NCBI RefSeq assembly: GCF_021596945.1
Contig: NZ_CP063779.1
Span: 2,330,001-2,394,000 of the forward strand
Origin: Mongoliitalea daihaiensis
Lineage (GTDB): Bacteria > Bacteroidota > Bacteroidia > Cytophagales > Cyclobacteriaceae
DNA: 64,000 nt
Direction of reading: 5' to 3'
In this document: positions 10,288-19,315 of the stretch, piece by piece
Numbering within the stretch: position 1 is the first letter of the stretch
How the letters are laid out: each line of letters starts with the position of its first letter
The notes under the pieces: generated by a model
What the model was told of the DNA's origin: nothing
Seen by the model: only the letters and a program-made list of their open reading frames with translations
Databases searched by the model: none
Position numbers and translations under genes: made by a program

Positions 10288-11034
10288 ATGGAATTTTACC
10301 CAATCATATCGCAAGTGCACTGGGAAGATGCCCCTAAACATGACTTGAATCATGGTTATCAGTTGTGGAAAGTGGATATCGCACGGGATTTTTCTTCATT
10401 TGAAGTATATTATGATCTCATAAAAGAGGAGGATTGGCTAGCAATTCGGAAGTATAGACACGAGGAAGATCAACAAATACGGATTATTAGTACCCTATTT
10501 CCTAAATTACTTATTGGAGCGTATTTGAATGAAAGCCCGTGTAAAATCTCTTTTTTTACCAATGAATTTGGAAAGCCATTGTTACAAAATGACCCATCCT
10601 TTTTTTTCAATATCGCACACAACAGGAGTTACTTTATGTTGATCTGCGGGCCGAAACCTTGTGGAGTGGATGTGGAAAAACAAAAGCAAATTCCTTTAGA
10701 ACGTTATTTCCTAGAAGATATCTTTCATCCAGATGAATTAGCTTATATTGAGCGAGGCCCCCAACGTGAAGATGCTTTTTTCAAACTTTGGGTGTTAAAA
10801 GAAGCCTATTTAAAGCGATTGGGTACGGGCATACAGGAAAAGCTTCATGATATCTCTATTTTCCAAAGTAGCACTTATGGTCACCACTGCCAGTCTCGGC
10901 ATGTATCCGAAATACAGCAAGTATTCAAACTTTCCCAAGATCAATGGTGCGGATTAAGTTTGGAAGGTGATAAGCAGACAACTATCCGTTATATTGACTT
11001 TAAAAAAGAGATTGACTTTATCGTTGGGAAATGA
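10288..11034 (+). CDS. 4'-phosphopantetheinyl transferase, Sfp type
   Basis: 248 residues. It carries the two family signatures: GVDVE (Asp128 and Glu130, Mg2+ binding) and FKLWVLKEAYLK (Trp168, Lys171-Glu172-Ala173-Tyr174). The length fits Sfp/Gsp-type enzymes and not the short AcpS type. It transfers the phosphopantetheine arm of CoA to carrier-protein serines, here presumably the PCP and ACP serines of the two synthases just upstream. It lies 48 bases after the NRPS stop on the same strand and is probably co-transcribed. A small inverted repeat (GAGATAA 10262-10268 and TTATCTC 10277-10283) lies in that gap; whether it matters is unknown. Function is well supported; whether it also serves fatty-acid ACP is open. 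Confidence 0.93.
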   Translation: MEFYPIISQVHWEDAPKHDLNHGYQLWKVDIARDFSSFEVYYDLIKEEDWLAIRKYRHEEDQQIRIISTLFPKLLIGAYLNESPCKISFFTNEFGKPLLQNDPSFFFNIAHNRSYFMLICGPKPCGVDVEKQKQIPLERYFLEDIFHPDELAYIERGPQREDAFFKLWVLKEAYLKRLGTGIQEKLHDISIFQSSTYGHHCQSRHVSEIQQVFKLSQDQWCGLSLEGDKQTTIRYIDFKKEIDFIVGK

Positions 11035-11103
11035 TGAACTTAGAAAAGGGTAATGGATGTGGGAGGAAGGAGTAGGAGGAGTCTTAATTCAAAACTCTAA
11101 GAT

Positions 11104-11832
11104 CTAAAACTCCCTTACATCTTGCAAAACTCCTTCAAATTCCTCGAAGTTTTCGATGAGATGAATTATTTTTTGAGCAGCATATTGAGGACTGCTGAGT
11201 TGCTTGTTCTGATAGAGTCCTTGAAATTTGGCAAGCGAAGAAAAGGAAGCTGATTTGGCGGAGCGTATGTCAGTTTGCATGGCGGTATCTACCACTCCAG
11301 GTGCCACAGCAAAGTAGCGGATACCATTAGCATTGAGATTGGATTCGTTTTGAGTAGCTTCTGTGAAAAGGTTAATCGCAGCTTTGGAAGAGGAATATCC
11401 TGACCATCCATCCAACCCTTTCTTGGCAGCTCCCGAACTGATATTAATGACAATTTTCACGGCATCAACTTTTTCATAAGCTTTGGCGAAGGCATTGCAT
11501 AAGATGGCTGGGGCGGTTACATTGAGATTATAAAGGCTTATGATATTCTCAGGCTCAATGTGCCCTACATGTTCGATTTGCCCAATCCAACCAGCATTAT
11601 TGATCAATACAATCCTTTCGAAAGGAGTGCTTGGGAAAAAATTATCAACTTGATGAATGAGTGCGTGGACATCGGATAAATCTGATTGAAAATGTTGGTA
11701 TCGCTCATGAGTCAGCGGTGAGGCCGAACGAGCGATACCAATAATATGATGGGAGGGATGCTCCAATAATTGCTCCACCAATGCAAGACCGATGCCTTTG
11801 CTACTGCCGGTAATAATGAAAAGAGAATCCAT
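11104..11832 (-). CDS. Short-chain dehydrogenase/reductase (SDR)
   Basis: 242 residues, classical SDR fold. N-terminal TGSSKGIG (8-15) is the Rossmann dinucleotide motif, NNAG lies at 78-81, and the catalytic set is Ser132/133, Tyr146 and Lys150 (YSSSK). Length and layout resemble the sepiapterin / (S)-benzoin-forming benzil reductase group, so an NADPH-dependent carbonyl reduction is likely; the substrate cannot be told from sequence. It lies 7 bases downstream of hslU on the same strand and is probably translated from the lon-hslU transcript, which says little about its role. It converges with the PPTase gene. Confidence 0.85.
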   Translation of the reverse strand: MDSLFIITGSSKGIGLALVEQLLEHPSHHIIGIARSASPLTHERYQHFQSDLSDVHALIHQVDNFFPSTPFERIVLINNAGWIGQIEHVGHIEPENIISLYNLNVTAPAILCNAFAKAYEKVDAVKIVINISSGAAKKGLDGWSGYSSSKAAINLFTEATQNESNLNANGIRYFAVAPGVVDTAMQTDIRSAKSASFSSLAKFQGLYQNKQLSSPQYAAQKIIHLIENFEEFEGVLQDVREF

Positions 11833-11839
11833 ACCTGTA

Positions 11840-13246
11840 TTACAAAATGTATTGAGATAAATCGCGGTTTTTCACTAATGAACTCAAGCGCTCTTGAACC
11901 ATCTTGCGGGTAATCATGATTTTAGAGTTTGGCTCAATGCTATCCGGTACATCGAACAAGAAATCATTGAGTAAGTGACTCATGACTGTATGGAGTCTTC
12001 TTGCGCCAATATTTTCTACTTCCTCGTTAATTTTAAAGGCTAAATGAGCAATTTCGTGAATCGATTCATCATTAAAGTCTAAGTACACTTCCTCTGATTC
12101 AAACAAGGCTTGGTATTGTTTAGTCAATGCATTTTTAGGGTCCTTTAAAATCCTGTAAAAATCATCTTCCGTTAAGCTTTGAAGTTCCACACGAATCGGG
12201 AATCGACCTTGCAATTCTGGAATCAAATCTGAAGGTTTTGCCACATGGAAAGCTCCTGCAGCGATAAAAAGCACGTGATCGGTATTGATGATTCCGTACT
12301 TGGTATTTACAGCAGAACCTTCTACAATCGGAAGTAAATCTCTTTGTACGCCTTCTCTGCTTACATCGGGTCCGCCACCACTTTTACTGCTTTTGGACGC
12401 TATTTTGTCTATTTCATCAATGAAGATAATGCCATTGTTTTCCGCTAGCCGAAGTGCTTCTTCCTTCAACTCATCAAAGTCTATTAATTTAGATATTTCT
12501 TCTTCTAGTAAAACTTTGCGTGCTTCTTCAATGGTCAATTTTCTTTTTTTGGTTTTTTTAGGCATCATGCCTGAAATCATATCCTGAAGACCTTGCATGC
12601 TGGCATCATCCATCATGCCGTTACCTATCATTCCAATACCTACAGGAGGAGCTTGTTTTACTTGAATCTCAATTTTCCGATCCTCCAGTTCTCCATTTTT
12701 CAATTTTTCTCGGAATCGCTCTCTTGTACGTTCGTTTAATTCATCGTCACCGGCATTGGAAGGATCAAATGTGGAATCTTGGCTTTGGCCTCCATTGCGA
12801 ACAAATCCAGGACTTTTAACAGGAGGGATAAGGATGTCCAATAACTGCTCTTCAACGGCAAGTGCTGCTTTTTCTTTTACTTCTTCGTTTTTCTTTTCGC
12901 GTACCAAGTGAACTGATTGCTCTACTAAATCACGCACCATACTTTCAACATCACGTCCTACATAACCTACTTCTGTGAATTTGGAGGCTTCTACTTTGGT
13001 AAATGGTGCATTGGCAATTTTTGCCAGCCTTCTAGCAATTTCGGTTTTACCCACTCCCGTAGAGCCTATCATCAGAATGTTGTTAGGAACAATATCTTTT
13101 TGAATATCACCTTTCACATGCATTCTGCGGATCCGATTTCTAAGAGCAATGGCTACATTTCTCTTGGCATCGTGTTGTCCAATAATATATTTATCAAGCT
13201 CTCCCACAATTTGTCTGGGAGTCAATTCGTGAAAATCTTTTCTCAT
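11840..13246 (-). CDS. hslU: ATP-dependent protease ATPase subunit HslU
   Basis: 468 residues. It begins with the HslU-typical ELTPRQIVGELDKYIIGQ, has Walker A GSTGVGKT at 61-68, Walker B FIDEIDKIA, an inserted I domain rich in charged residues (about 150-240), and ends in SQYIL, the tail that inserts into HslV. HslU is the AAA+ unfoldase of the HslUV cytoplasmic protease. No hslV is present in this window. The start codon is 14 bases from the lon stop, so lon-hslU-SDR look like one transcript of cytosolic protein-quality-control genes. Confidence 0.97.
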   Translation of the reverse strand: MRKDFHELTPRQIVGELDKYIIGQHDAKRNVAIALRNRIRRMHVKGDIQKDIVPNNILMIGSTGVGKTEIARRLAKIANAPFTKVEASKFTEVGYVGRDVESMVRDLVEQSVHLVREKKNEEVKEKAALAVEEQLLDILIPPVKSPGFVRNGGQSQDSTFDPSNAGDDELNERTRERFREKLKNGELEDRKIEIQVKQAPPVGIGMIGNGMMDDASMQGLQDMISGMMPKKTKKRKLTIEEARKVLLEEEISKLIDFDELKEEALRLAENNGIIFIDEIDKIASKSSKSGGGPDVSREGVQRDLLPIVEGSAVNTKYGIINTDHVLFIAAGAFHVAKPSDLIPELQGRFPIRVELQSLTEDDFYRILKDPKNALTKQYQALFESEEVYLDFNDESIHEIAHLAFKINEEVENIGARRLHTVMSHLLNDFLFDVPDSIEPNSKIMITRKMVQERLSSLVKNRDLSQYIL

Positions 13247-13260
13247 AAGTTTTTGCGGGC

Positions 13261-15753
13261 TTAGCCCTCAGTTTTTAAGTGCTCTATTGGGAAGCTGAAT
13301 TTCATAGGATCTTCAACTTTCGTTTTCAACAAAGCAATGTCCAATACTTCCTCTACTTTATCAACAAAATGGAACTGTATACCTTTCAAGTATTCCTCAT
13401 CTATTTCTTCAATATCCCGTGCATTTTTACTGCATAGAATGATCTCTTTAATTCCTGCTCTGCGAGCGGCTAGAATTTTTTCTTTAATTCCTCCAACAGG
13501 CATTACTCTACCTCTTAACGTAATTTCTCCTGTCATGGCTATTTTTGCTTTCACTTTGCGTTGAGTGAAAATAGAAGCCATAGCTGTCAGCATAGTAATA
13601 CCGGCTGACGGCCCATCTTTGGGCACAGCTCCAGCAGGTACGTGGATATGAAGATCGTAATGATCAAATGTTCGATAGTCTATGCCAAGTTTATCAGCCT
13701 TCGATTTCAAATAGGAAAGTGCTGTCATAGCTGATTCTTTCATGACATCTCCCAATTGTCCAGAGAGTGTGAGCTTACCTTTTCCTTTGCTTAAAGATGT
13801 TTCGATGAAAAGAATCTCACCTCCAAAAGAGGTCCAAGCCAAACCGGTTACCACACCGGCCACAGAGTTGTCCTGATAAGATTCCTTGTCAAAAATCTCT
13901 CCTCCCAATACTTTTCTGACCGTTGCAGGGGTGATTTTTTTGTTGTATTCTTCCTCCATAGCTATGGATTTAGCAACATTTCGGATGATTTTTCCGATGG
14001 CTCTTTCCAAGCTTCTGACCCCTGATTCTCTGGTATAATCTTCAATGACTTTAACAATCGCTCCCTTATCAAAGGTAATATCTCGTCCCTTCAATCCATG
14101 CTCTTTGCGTTGCTTTGGTATTAAATGGTTTTTAGCAATTTCAACTTTTTCCTCCATGGTATACCCTGTAACCTCGATAATTTCCATACGGTCACGCAAA
14201 GCAGGTTGGATGGTATCCAAAGAGTTGGCAGTAGCAATGAATAAAACCTTGGATAAATCATATTCCACTTCCAAGTAATTATCTACAAAGGTGCTGTTTT
14301 GCTCTGGGTCCAATACCTCCAAAAATGCGGAGGAAGGATCTCCTCTGAAGTCAGATTTTAACTTATCTATCTCATCCAACACGTATACTGGATTGGACGA
14401 TTTCACCTTTTTCATGTTCTGGATGATTTTTCCAGGCATGGCACCTACGTATGTTTTTCGATGCCCACGGATTTCTGCCTCGTCGTGTACTCCTCCTAAG
14501 GACATGCGGATATACTTCCTGCCCAATGCTGCTGCAATAGATTTACCTAAGGAGGTTTTTCCTACTCCTGGAGGGCCATACAAACATAAAATAGGGCCTT
14601 TTAAGTCGTTTTTCAACTTCAAAACAGCCAAATATTCGATGATGCGTTCTTTTACCTTTTCCAAGCCAGAATGATCTTTGTCGAGGATAGCCTTGGCATT
14701 TTTTAAATCGAAATTATCTACTGTAAACTCATTCCAAGGTAACTCTACCATGGTCTCAGCATAATTTAAGGCGATGGGATATTCTGCAGCTGAGGGATTG
14801 ATTCGAAGGATTTTATTCAGTTCTTTTTCAAAGTGTTCAGCCACAGCTTTTGGCCAATTTTTCTTGGCTGCCTTTGCACGTAATTCTTCCACTTCCTTTT
14901 CCGGTCCTTCCTCACCAAGCTCGGTTTGAAGAACCTTCATTTGTTGACGTAGGAAGTAATCTCGCTGTTGCTGATCAATATCGGTGTGTACCTTGCGGTG
15001 AATTTCACTTTTTAGTTCGAGCATTTGAATGTCCTTCATCATTAGCTCCAATAGCAAAGTAGCTCTCTCCAATCCATCATTGATTTCCAATAGGCGTTGT
15101 TTAGCTTCTACGGGCGCATTGATGTTGGAAGATAGGAAATGGGTAAGAAAAGCGGTATTGTCAATATTGTCCAATGCCACCTGAGCTTCTCTTGGGATTT
15201 CCGGGTTCAAATGAAGGATTTTGGCAGCCGCTTCCTTGATGGATTCTTCCAGGGCTTGGATTCGCTTACTGTTTTTGGGGAAATTTTCCTCCAAATATTC
15301 AACTTTTGCTGTAAAGTACGGATCCTCAGTTAATGTTTCCGCAATTTTAAATCGCTTTTTGCCTTGGATAATGATGGTAGTATTTCCATCTGGCAATACA
15401 ATCATTTTTATTATTTTGGCAATAGTGCCTACATGGTAAATATCATCCCAGCTAGGTTCGTCATTATTAGGGTTTACCTGTGCACAGACCCCAATCAGTT
15501 TGTCACCTTTTTGTGCCTTTTTAACCAATTTGATGCTTCGCTGTCTTCCTACCGTGATAGGGATGACTACACCGGGAAAAAGAACAGTATTTCGTACGGA
15601 TAAAATAGGGATTTCATCTGGATAGGAGTCGGCTTGGTTGCCTGTTTCTCCTTCCTCTTCTGTGATTAGATGGATTAAATCCCCCTCACCTGCAAAATCT
15701 CCTAATACTAATGATTGATATGGATTGTTGTTGTGTCTGTTCATAAAGGACAA
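13261..15753 (-). CDS. lon: Lon endopeptidase (ATP-dependent)
   Basis: 830 residues with the whole LonA layout: N-terminal substrate-binding domain (LFPGVVIPI near 55), central coiled coil, AAA+ module with GPPGVGKT, and C-terminal protease domain with the Ser-Lys dyad Ser716 (in DGPSAG) and Lys759. It degrades misfolded and some regulatory proteins in the cytoplasm. The length is slightly above E. coli Lon because of an N-terminal extension of about 40 residues. It is the first gene of lon-hslU-SDR; the hairpin at 15791-15819 separates it from the lipoprotein gene upstream. Confidence 0.98.
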   Translation of the reverse strand: MSFMNRHNNNPYQSLVLGDFAGEGDLIHLITEEEGETGNQADSYPDEIPILSVRNTVLFPGVVIPITVGRQRSIKLVKKAQKGDKLIGVCAQVNPNNDEPSWDDIYHVGTIAKIIKMIVLPDGNTTIIIQGKKRFKIAETLTEDPYFTAKVEYLEENFPKNSKRIQALEESIKEAAAKILHLNPEIPREAQVALDNIDNTAFLTHFLSSNINAPVEAKQRLLEINDGLERATLLLELMMKDIQMLELKSEIHRKVHTDIDQQQRDYFLRQQMKVLQTELGEEGPEKEVEELRAKAAKKNWPKAVAEHFEKELNKILRINPSAAEYPIALNYAETMVELPWNEFTVDNFDLKNAKAILDKDHSGLEKVKERIIEYLAVLKLKNDLKGPILCLYGPPGVGKTSLGKSIAAALGRKYIRMSLGGVHDEAEIRGHRKTYVGAMPGKIIQNMKKVKSSNPVYVLDEIDKLKSDFRGDPSSAFLEVLDPEQNSTFVDNYLEVEYDLSKVLFIATANSLDTIQPALRDRMEIIEVTGYTMEEKVEIAKNHLIPKQRKEHGLKGRDITFDKGAIVKVIEDYTRESGVRSLERAIGKIIRNVAKSIAMEEEYNKKITPATVRKVLGGEIFDKESYQDNSVAGVVTGLAWTSFGGEILFIETSLSKGKGKLTLSGQLGDVMKESAMTALSYLKSKADKLGIDYRTFDHYDLHIHVPAGAVPKDGPSAGITMLTAMASIFTQRKVKAKIAMTGEITLRGRVMPVGGIKEKILAARRAGIKEIILCSKNARDIEEIDEEYLKGIQFHFVDKVEEVLDIALLKTKVEDPMKFSFPIEHLKTEG

Positions 15754-15790
15754 GATGACAGGTTTACTGCCACGTTAATCGTATAAATAG

Positions 15791-15819
15791 AAAGAACCTT
15801 CAATGTAAGAAGGTTCTTT
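15791..15819 (-). terminator. Rho-independent terminator of the lipoprotein gene
   Basis: A perfect 11-bp stem (AAAGAACCTTC at 15791-15801, GAAGGTTCTTT at 15809-15819) with a 7-base loop. Read on the minus strand it ends in a T-rich run. It lies downstream of the 15899-17959 gene and upstream of lon, as expected for the end of that transcript. Confidence 0.8.
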
Positions 15820-15898
15820 CAAATAATTCAATGAATATGCCAATGTTTATTTCAGTACAAATTGGCAGGTGTCTTTTGCCTCTTTGATTAACTTCCGC

Positions 15899-17959
15899 TT
15901 ATTGATCAAATAATTTCATATTTAAATAGACTAATTGATCATCACCGCTGTACATAAAAAGTTCATCATTAATATTCACGGCCATAGATTGATTAAATTC
16001 ATTGAAAAAGTTACGAGTAGCAATAATAGTTGGGTTGACTTCCATGGTCTCCATATTTAATTCATAATACCCATTTCCCACAGATAAATATACCTTATTC
16101 CCTCTTACAATAGGTTCACTTATTTGCAGATTAGGTAAGTTGACAGCAGTTAGGTCTCTTAGTTGCTCTTGAACTTCATCGAAGACAAGCAATCTTTGGC
16201 TGCCATTGAGGTGTCCGATCATAAATGTTTGACCATTGTATCTAAAACTTCGGTGAAATCTGACTCCTGCTTCACGGGATTCTGTTACTTTCGATAACAG
16301 TTGCCAAGATTGTTGTGAGTAATCAAATTTCCAGCGTTCCGTAATATAGGTTCTACCACCTATCTCTTCATTCCAAAAAGTATCTTCTGATTCTAAGTAA
16401 AAATAATCCTTCAGTGCAAGTGCTGCTCTAATGAACAATAAATTTGAAGGCAAGTTTGGTAACTTTTTCAAATTATTAGTCGCTGGATCAAATTCATAAA
16501 AATCAGAAGGGGCTTGGGAATTCCAAGGATCAGCTGCCGCTGTATAAATTTTCCCATTCGGAGATCTCATGGCGAATAGATTAGCGATAGTGTTCTTAGT
16601 TGATTCACTATTACTGTTTTTAAATGTCAATTGATTAGTTTTTGGGTCGTATTGGTAGATGCTTCTTCTTCTAAAGAAATATCCGACGTTTTTTGAATCA
16701 TCACTAATACCTATACCCCCTACGCCTAATATGTTTATTTCTTCTGGTGTTAAATGAAGTATTGGTAAATAAGGGCCTATAATTTGTAAGTTGAGTGGAT
16801 TTTCTGATTGATTATTTGAGTTTTTTAAATAAACCTTGTGCTGGGATTTACTCAAATTATTTACCTGTAAGATTCTAAAATTAACAGTATTAGTAGTTTC
16901 AGGAAATTGTACTTCCTGCAACTTTAAGCTTTCATTTTCTACGAAAAAGGTGTTTCCAACAGGATTTTTATTTATTACCGGAACTGTAATACGATCCAGC
17001 CAGTTGGAAATGACTAAGGGTTCTGTAGTTGTAAATTCAGTAGGGTTAATCTTAAAGCTATTTTTCACGATGTAGGGCCTCCCTCTTATCCATACATCAA
17101 TAGTTGGAGTAGCTTCATTGAAACGAGCATTTAGCCTGAAGGTAAGCTGATTGTTTGATTTTTGTACGACTGTTAAAGGCTGCTGTTGATATTCCACACG
17201 TACTTCTGACGATTCTAAAAATTCTCCTTCCAACACTACGTTTTGATCATAATTCACGGCAAAAAGGGAGTTTTCTTTAAAAATAGGTTCTTGAAACTTC
17301 ACCTCTTTCAGTACTGTCAAAGTGTTGTCTGCAATTTTTAGGTCAAAACGAAATATGCCTTCATCAGAGTTGCGGGTATTGAATTCAAATACTTCTGGAA
17401 AGATGAATTTAAAGCTATTTTTAGTAACCTCAATAGTTTTAGCCGGTCTGGTTTCTTCTATCCTTATATCATAATAACTGATTATTTCACTGATGTTTTC
17501 AGCTAAAACAGTAATAGTGTCACCAAAATAAAGCGGCTGAGGAATCAACATGTCGAGTAATACAAAGCCTTGAGAACCTTGACTTTCAAATCGCACATTC
17601 TCTGAGTAAATATAACCGGAGGCTGTTTGCATGTAAGCAACGACGTTGTAAGTAGTCCCTTTTTTCATGGAATGAATAGCGGTCATTTGAAAGGTTTTAC
17701 CGGGCTTACCAGACTCAGAAACCTTCACAGCATTGTTGACCCTTGGAACAGCAGTGGAGGTGTACATAAAACCATGCTCTAAAATTTCCTCACTGCCAAA
17801 ATCATGAACATCGGCGGATAACTGAACTCCGTTTTCGCTGATGTCTTGAATAAATGCAATTGTAAATCGGGGATGTGTGACAGGTTCTACTCGATCAGAA
17901 TGGCAAGATAAGAGCGTAACGAATGAAAGGGCTACGATATAAAGTTTGGAACGGATCAT
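15899..17959 (-). CDS. Secreted lipoprotein with IPT-like and kelch-like propeller regions
   Basis: The start is placed at the ATG at 17959 because the protein then begins MIRSKLYIVALSFVTLLSC, a lipoprotein signal with lipobox LLSC; a longer frame to 17989 would overlap the upstream gene. About 686 residues. The N-terminal half has repeated Ig-like beta modules (fibronectin/IPT style, e.g. around PLYFGDTITVLAENIS). The C-terminal half has Trp/Tyr-rich repeated blades ending in phrases like WKFDYSQQSWQLLS, which suggest a kelch-type beta-propeller. It is probably anchored in the outer membrane. The next gene upstream encodes a predicted barrel only 13 bases away, so the two may form a surface complex. 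No specific function is recognised. Confidence 0.75.
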   Translation of the reverse strand: MIRSKLYIVALSFVTLLSCHSDRVEPVTHPRFTIAFIQDISENGVQLSADVHDFGSEEILEHGFMYTSTAVPRVNNAVKVSESGKPGKTFQMTAIHSMKKGTTYNVVAYMQTASGYIYSENVRFESQGSQGFVLLDMLIPQPLYFGDTITVLAENISEIISYYDIRIEETRPAKTIEVTKNSFKFIFPEVFEFNTRNSDEGIFRFDLKIADNTLTVLKEVKFQEPIFKENSLFAVNYDQNVVLEGEFLESSEVRVEYQQQPLTVVQKSNNQLTFRLNARFNEATPTIDVWIRGRPYIVKNSFKINPTEFTTTEPLVISNWLDRITVPVINKNPVGNTFFVENESLKLQEVQFPETTNTVNFRILQVNNLSKSQHKVYLKNSNNQSENPLNLQIIGPYLPILHLTPEEINILGVGGIGISDDSKNVGYFFRRRSIYQYDPKTNQLTFKNSNSESTKNTIANLFAMRSPNGKIYTAAADPWNSQAPSDFYEFDPATNNLKKLPNLPSNLLFIRAALALKDYFYLESEDTFWNEEIGGRTYITERWKFDYSQQSWQLLSKVTESREAGVRFHRSFRYNGQTFMIGHLNGSQRLLVFDEVQEQLRDLTAVNLPNLQISEPIVRGNKVYLSVGNGYYELNMETMEVNPTIIATRNFFNEFNQSMAVNINDELFMYSGDDQLVYLNMKLFDQ

Positions 17960-17972
17960 GTCTGTGTGCGCG

Positions 17973-19202
17973 TTAATACCTAATTCCAATCAATAAAGAA
18001 TTGATGACCTCGCTATACTTTGCGATGTTATTTTCTATGCGGACGGAATAGCTGCTGGGTAATAAACTTGTTTGTAATTCAACTATAAACCCCAATTTTT
18101 TGGAGTGCCTGATATGCGTGCCAAGCTTAAAAGTAGGACTGGTAATTCTTTCTTTGTAGCTCGTAAGCCTGACTTCTGTTAAAACAGTTGAGTTGATGGC
18201 TTTACTTTTACTGTCCATAATGGAAAACTCTGATTCAATTGTGGAGATGCGGTGGATGATACCTAAGCCCACAAATGATTCAAAATTTCTATTTCTTTGG
18301 AAAGAATAATTCAAAGAAAATGGAAAAAACGTAGATGAGATGCTGTATTTTTCTGTTCCTGTGAACAGTTGGTTTGGATTTTCATACCGAGCACGTACCA
18401 TACTTGAAAATTCGCTTTTACCAACCCCAAGATCAAAACTAAACTTGGGTATGATCCTAAATTGGTAGAAGCGTAACCCCATTTGAATAGAGGGCAAAAA
18501 TTGTTGCTCGAAGACATCGGTCCGATTGTCTGAACGATCACTGATAAGTGTCCCCATCATGTTACCTCCGACACTCAGGGTTGGAGACAGCCTCAAGCGA
18601 GGGATACTTTCAATATGTACTGTGTAAGGTAAGTTTTCGCATTTGTGGTATTTTATCAATAAGTCTAAAAAGCTTTGCTCGGAATAATAAGTCTTTTCAA
18701 TTGACTTTTTTAGTGTATTTCCACAATTTCCTGCAAACAAAACCAAAAGATCGTCAACGAATGGTTTTCTGTAATTGGTGACAACCCTACCTGCAAAATT
18801 ATTTTCCTCCAATATTTTATACATGTAGATCAACTCTACTTCAGTCTCTATGTAAATATCATCTTGATAACTGAGTAGGCTAAATGTACCAGAGAAAAGC
18901 TGTTGGACAAATACGTTGGTTCGCATCCCTGGAAGTTTCATACTTCTGAAAATTCTTCCATTATCTAATCCAAAGCCATTGATTTCATGAGGAGCAAAAT
19001 CTTTTCGATCTCCTGAACGAGATTGGAATTTGACTACCTTGTAATTGCTTTGGTCAAAAGATCGAAGGATTTGTCCATATTCTACCTCTCCAGATAACGT
19101 GATGATGTAATCCTGATTGACCGGCTGCTGGGCTTGACATTTTTGATAACTGCTTGCAAAAATGACTAAAAAGCTAAAGCTAAGTGAGACTAAAAACTTC
19201 AT
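17973..19202 (-). CDS. Outer-membrane beta-barrel protein with signal peptide
   Basis: 409 residues with an N-terminal signal peptide (MKFLVSLSFSFLVIFASS, cleavage near CQAQ). The N-terminal 180 residues contain a globular region with a conserved-looking GEVEYGQI segment. The C-terminal 200 residues alternate aromatic and polar residues in barrel-like strands (e.g. MGLRFYQFRIIPKFSFDLGV) and end in the short strand SLLIGIRY, typical of Bacteroidota outer-membrane barrels. It is followed directly by the lipoprotein gene, so they likely act together at the cell surface. Specific function unknown. Confidence 0.75.
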   Translation of the reverse strand: MKFLVSLSFSFLVIFASSYQKCQAQQPVNQDYIITLSGEVEYGQILRSFDQSNYKVVKFQSRSGDRKDFAPHEINGFGLDNGRIFRSMKLPGMRTNVFVQQLFSGTFSLLSYQDDIYIETEVELIYMYKILEENNFAGRVVTNYRKPFVDDLLVLFAGNCGNTLKKSIEKTYYSEQSFLDLLIKYHKCENLPYTVHIESIPRLRLSPTLSVGGNMMGTLISDRSDNRTDVFEQQFLPSIQMGLRFYQFRIIPKFSFDLGVGKSEFSSMVRARYENPNQLFTGTEKYSISSTFFPFSLNYSFQRNRNFESFVGLGIIHRISTIESEFSIMDSKSKAINSTVLTEVRLTSYKERITSPTFKLGTHIRHSKKLGFIVELQTSLLPSSYSVRIENNIAKYSEVINSLLIGIRY

Positions 19203-19315
19203 ATGCTAATTCAATTCATTGAAGAATTTTAACGAAAAAAGTAATACTAAAAAAGTAAATCGAGCGTAAAATTTACGCTCGATTTTTAAGTTGCTGATAA
19301 ACAGGTAGTAAAATT

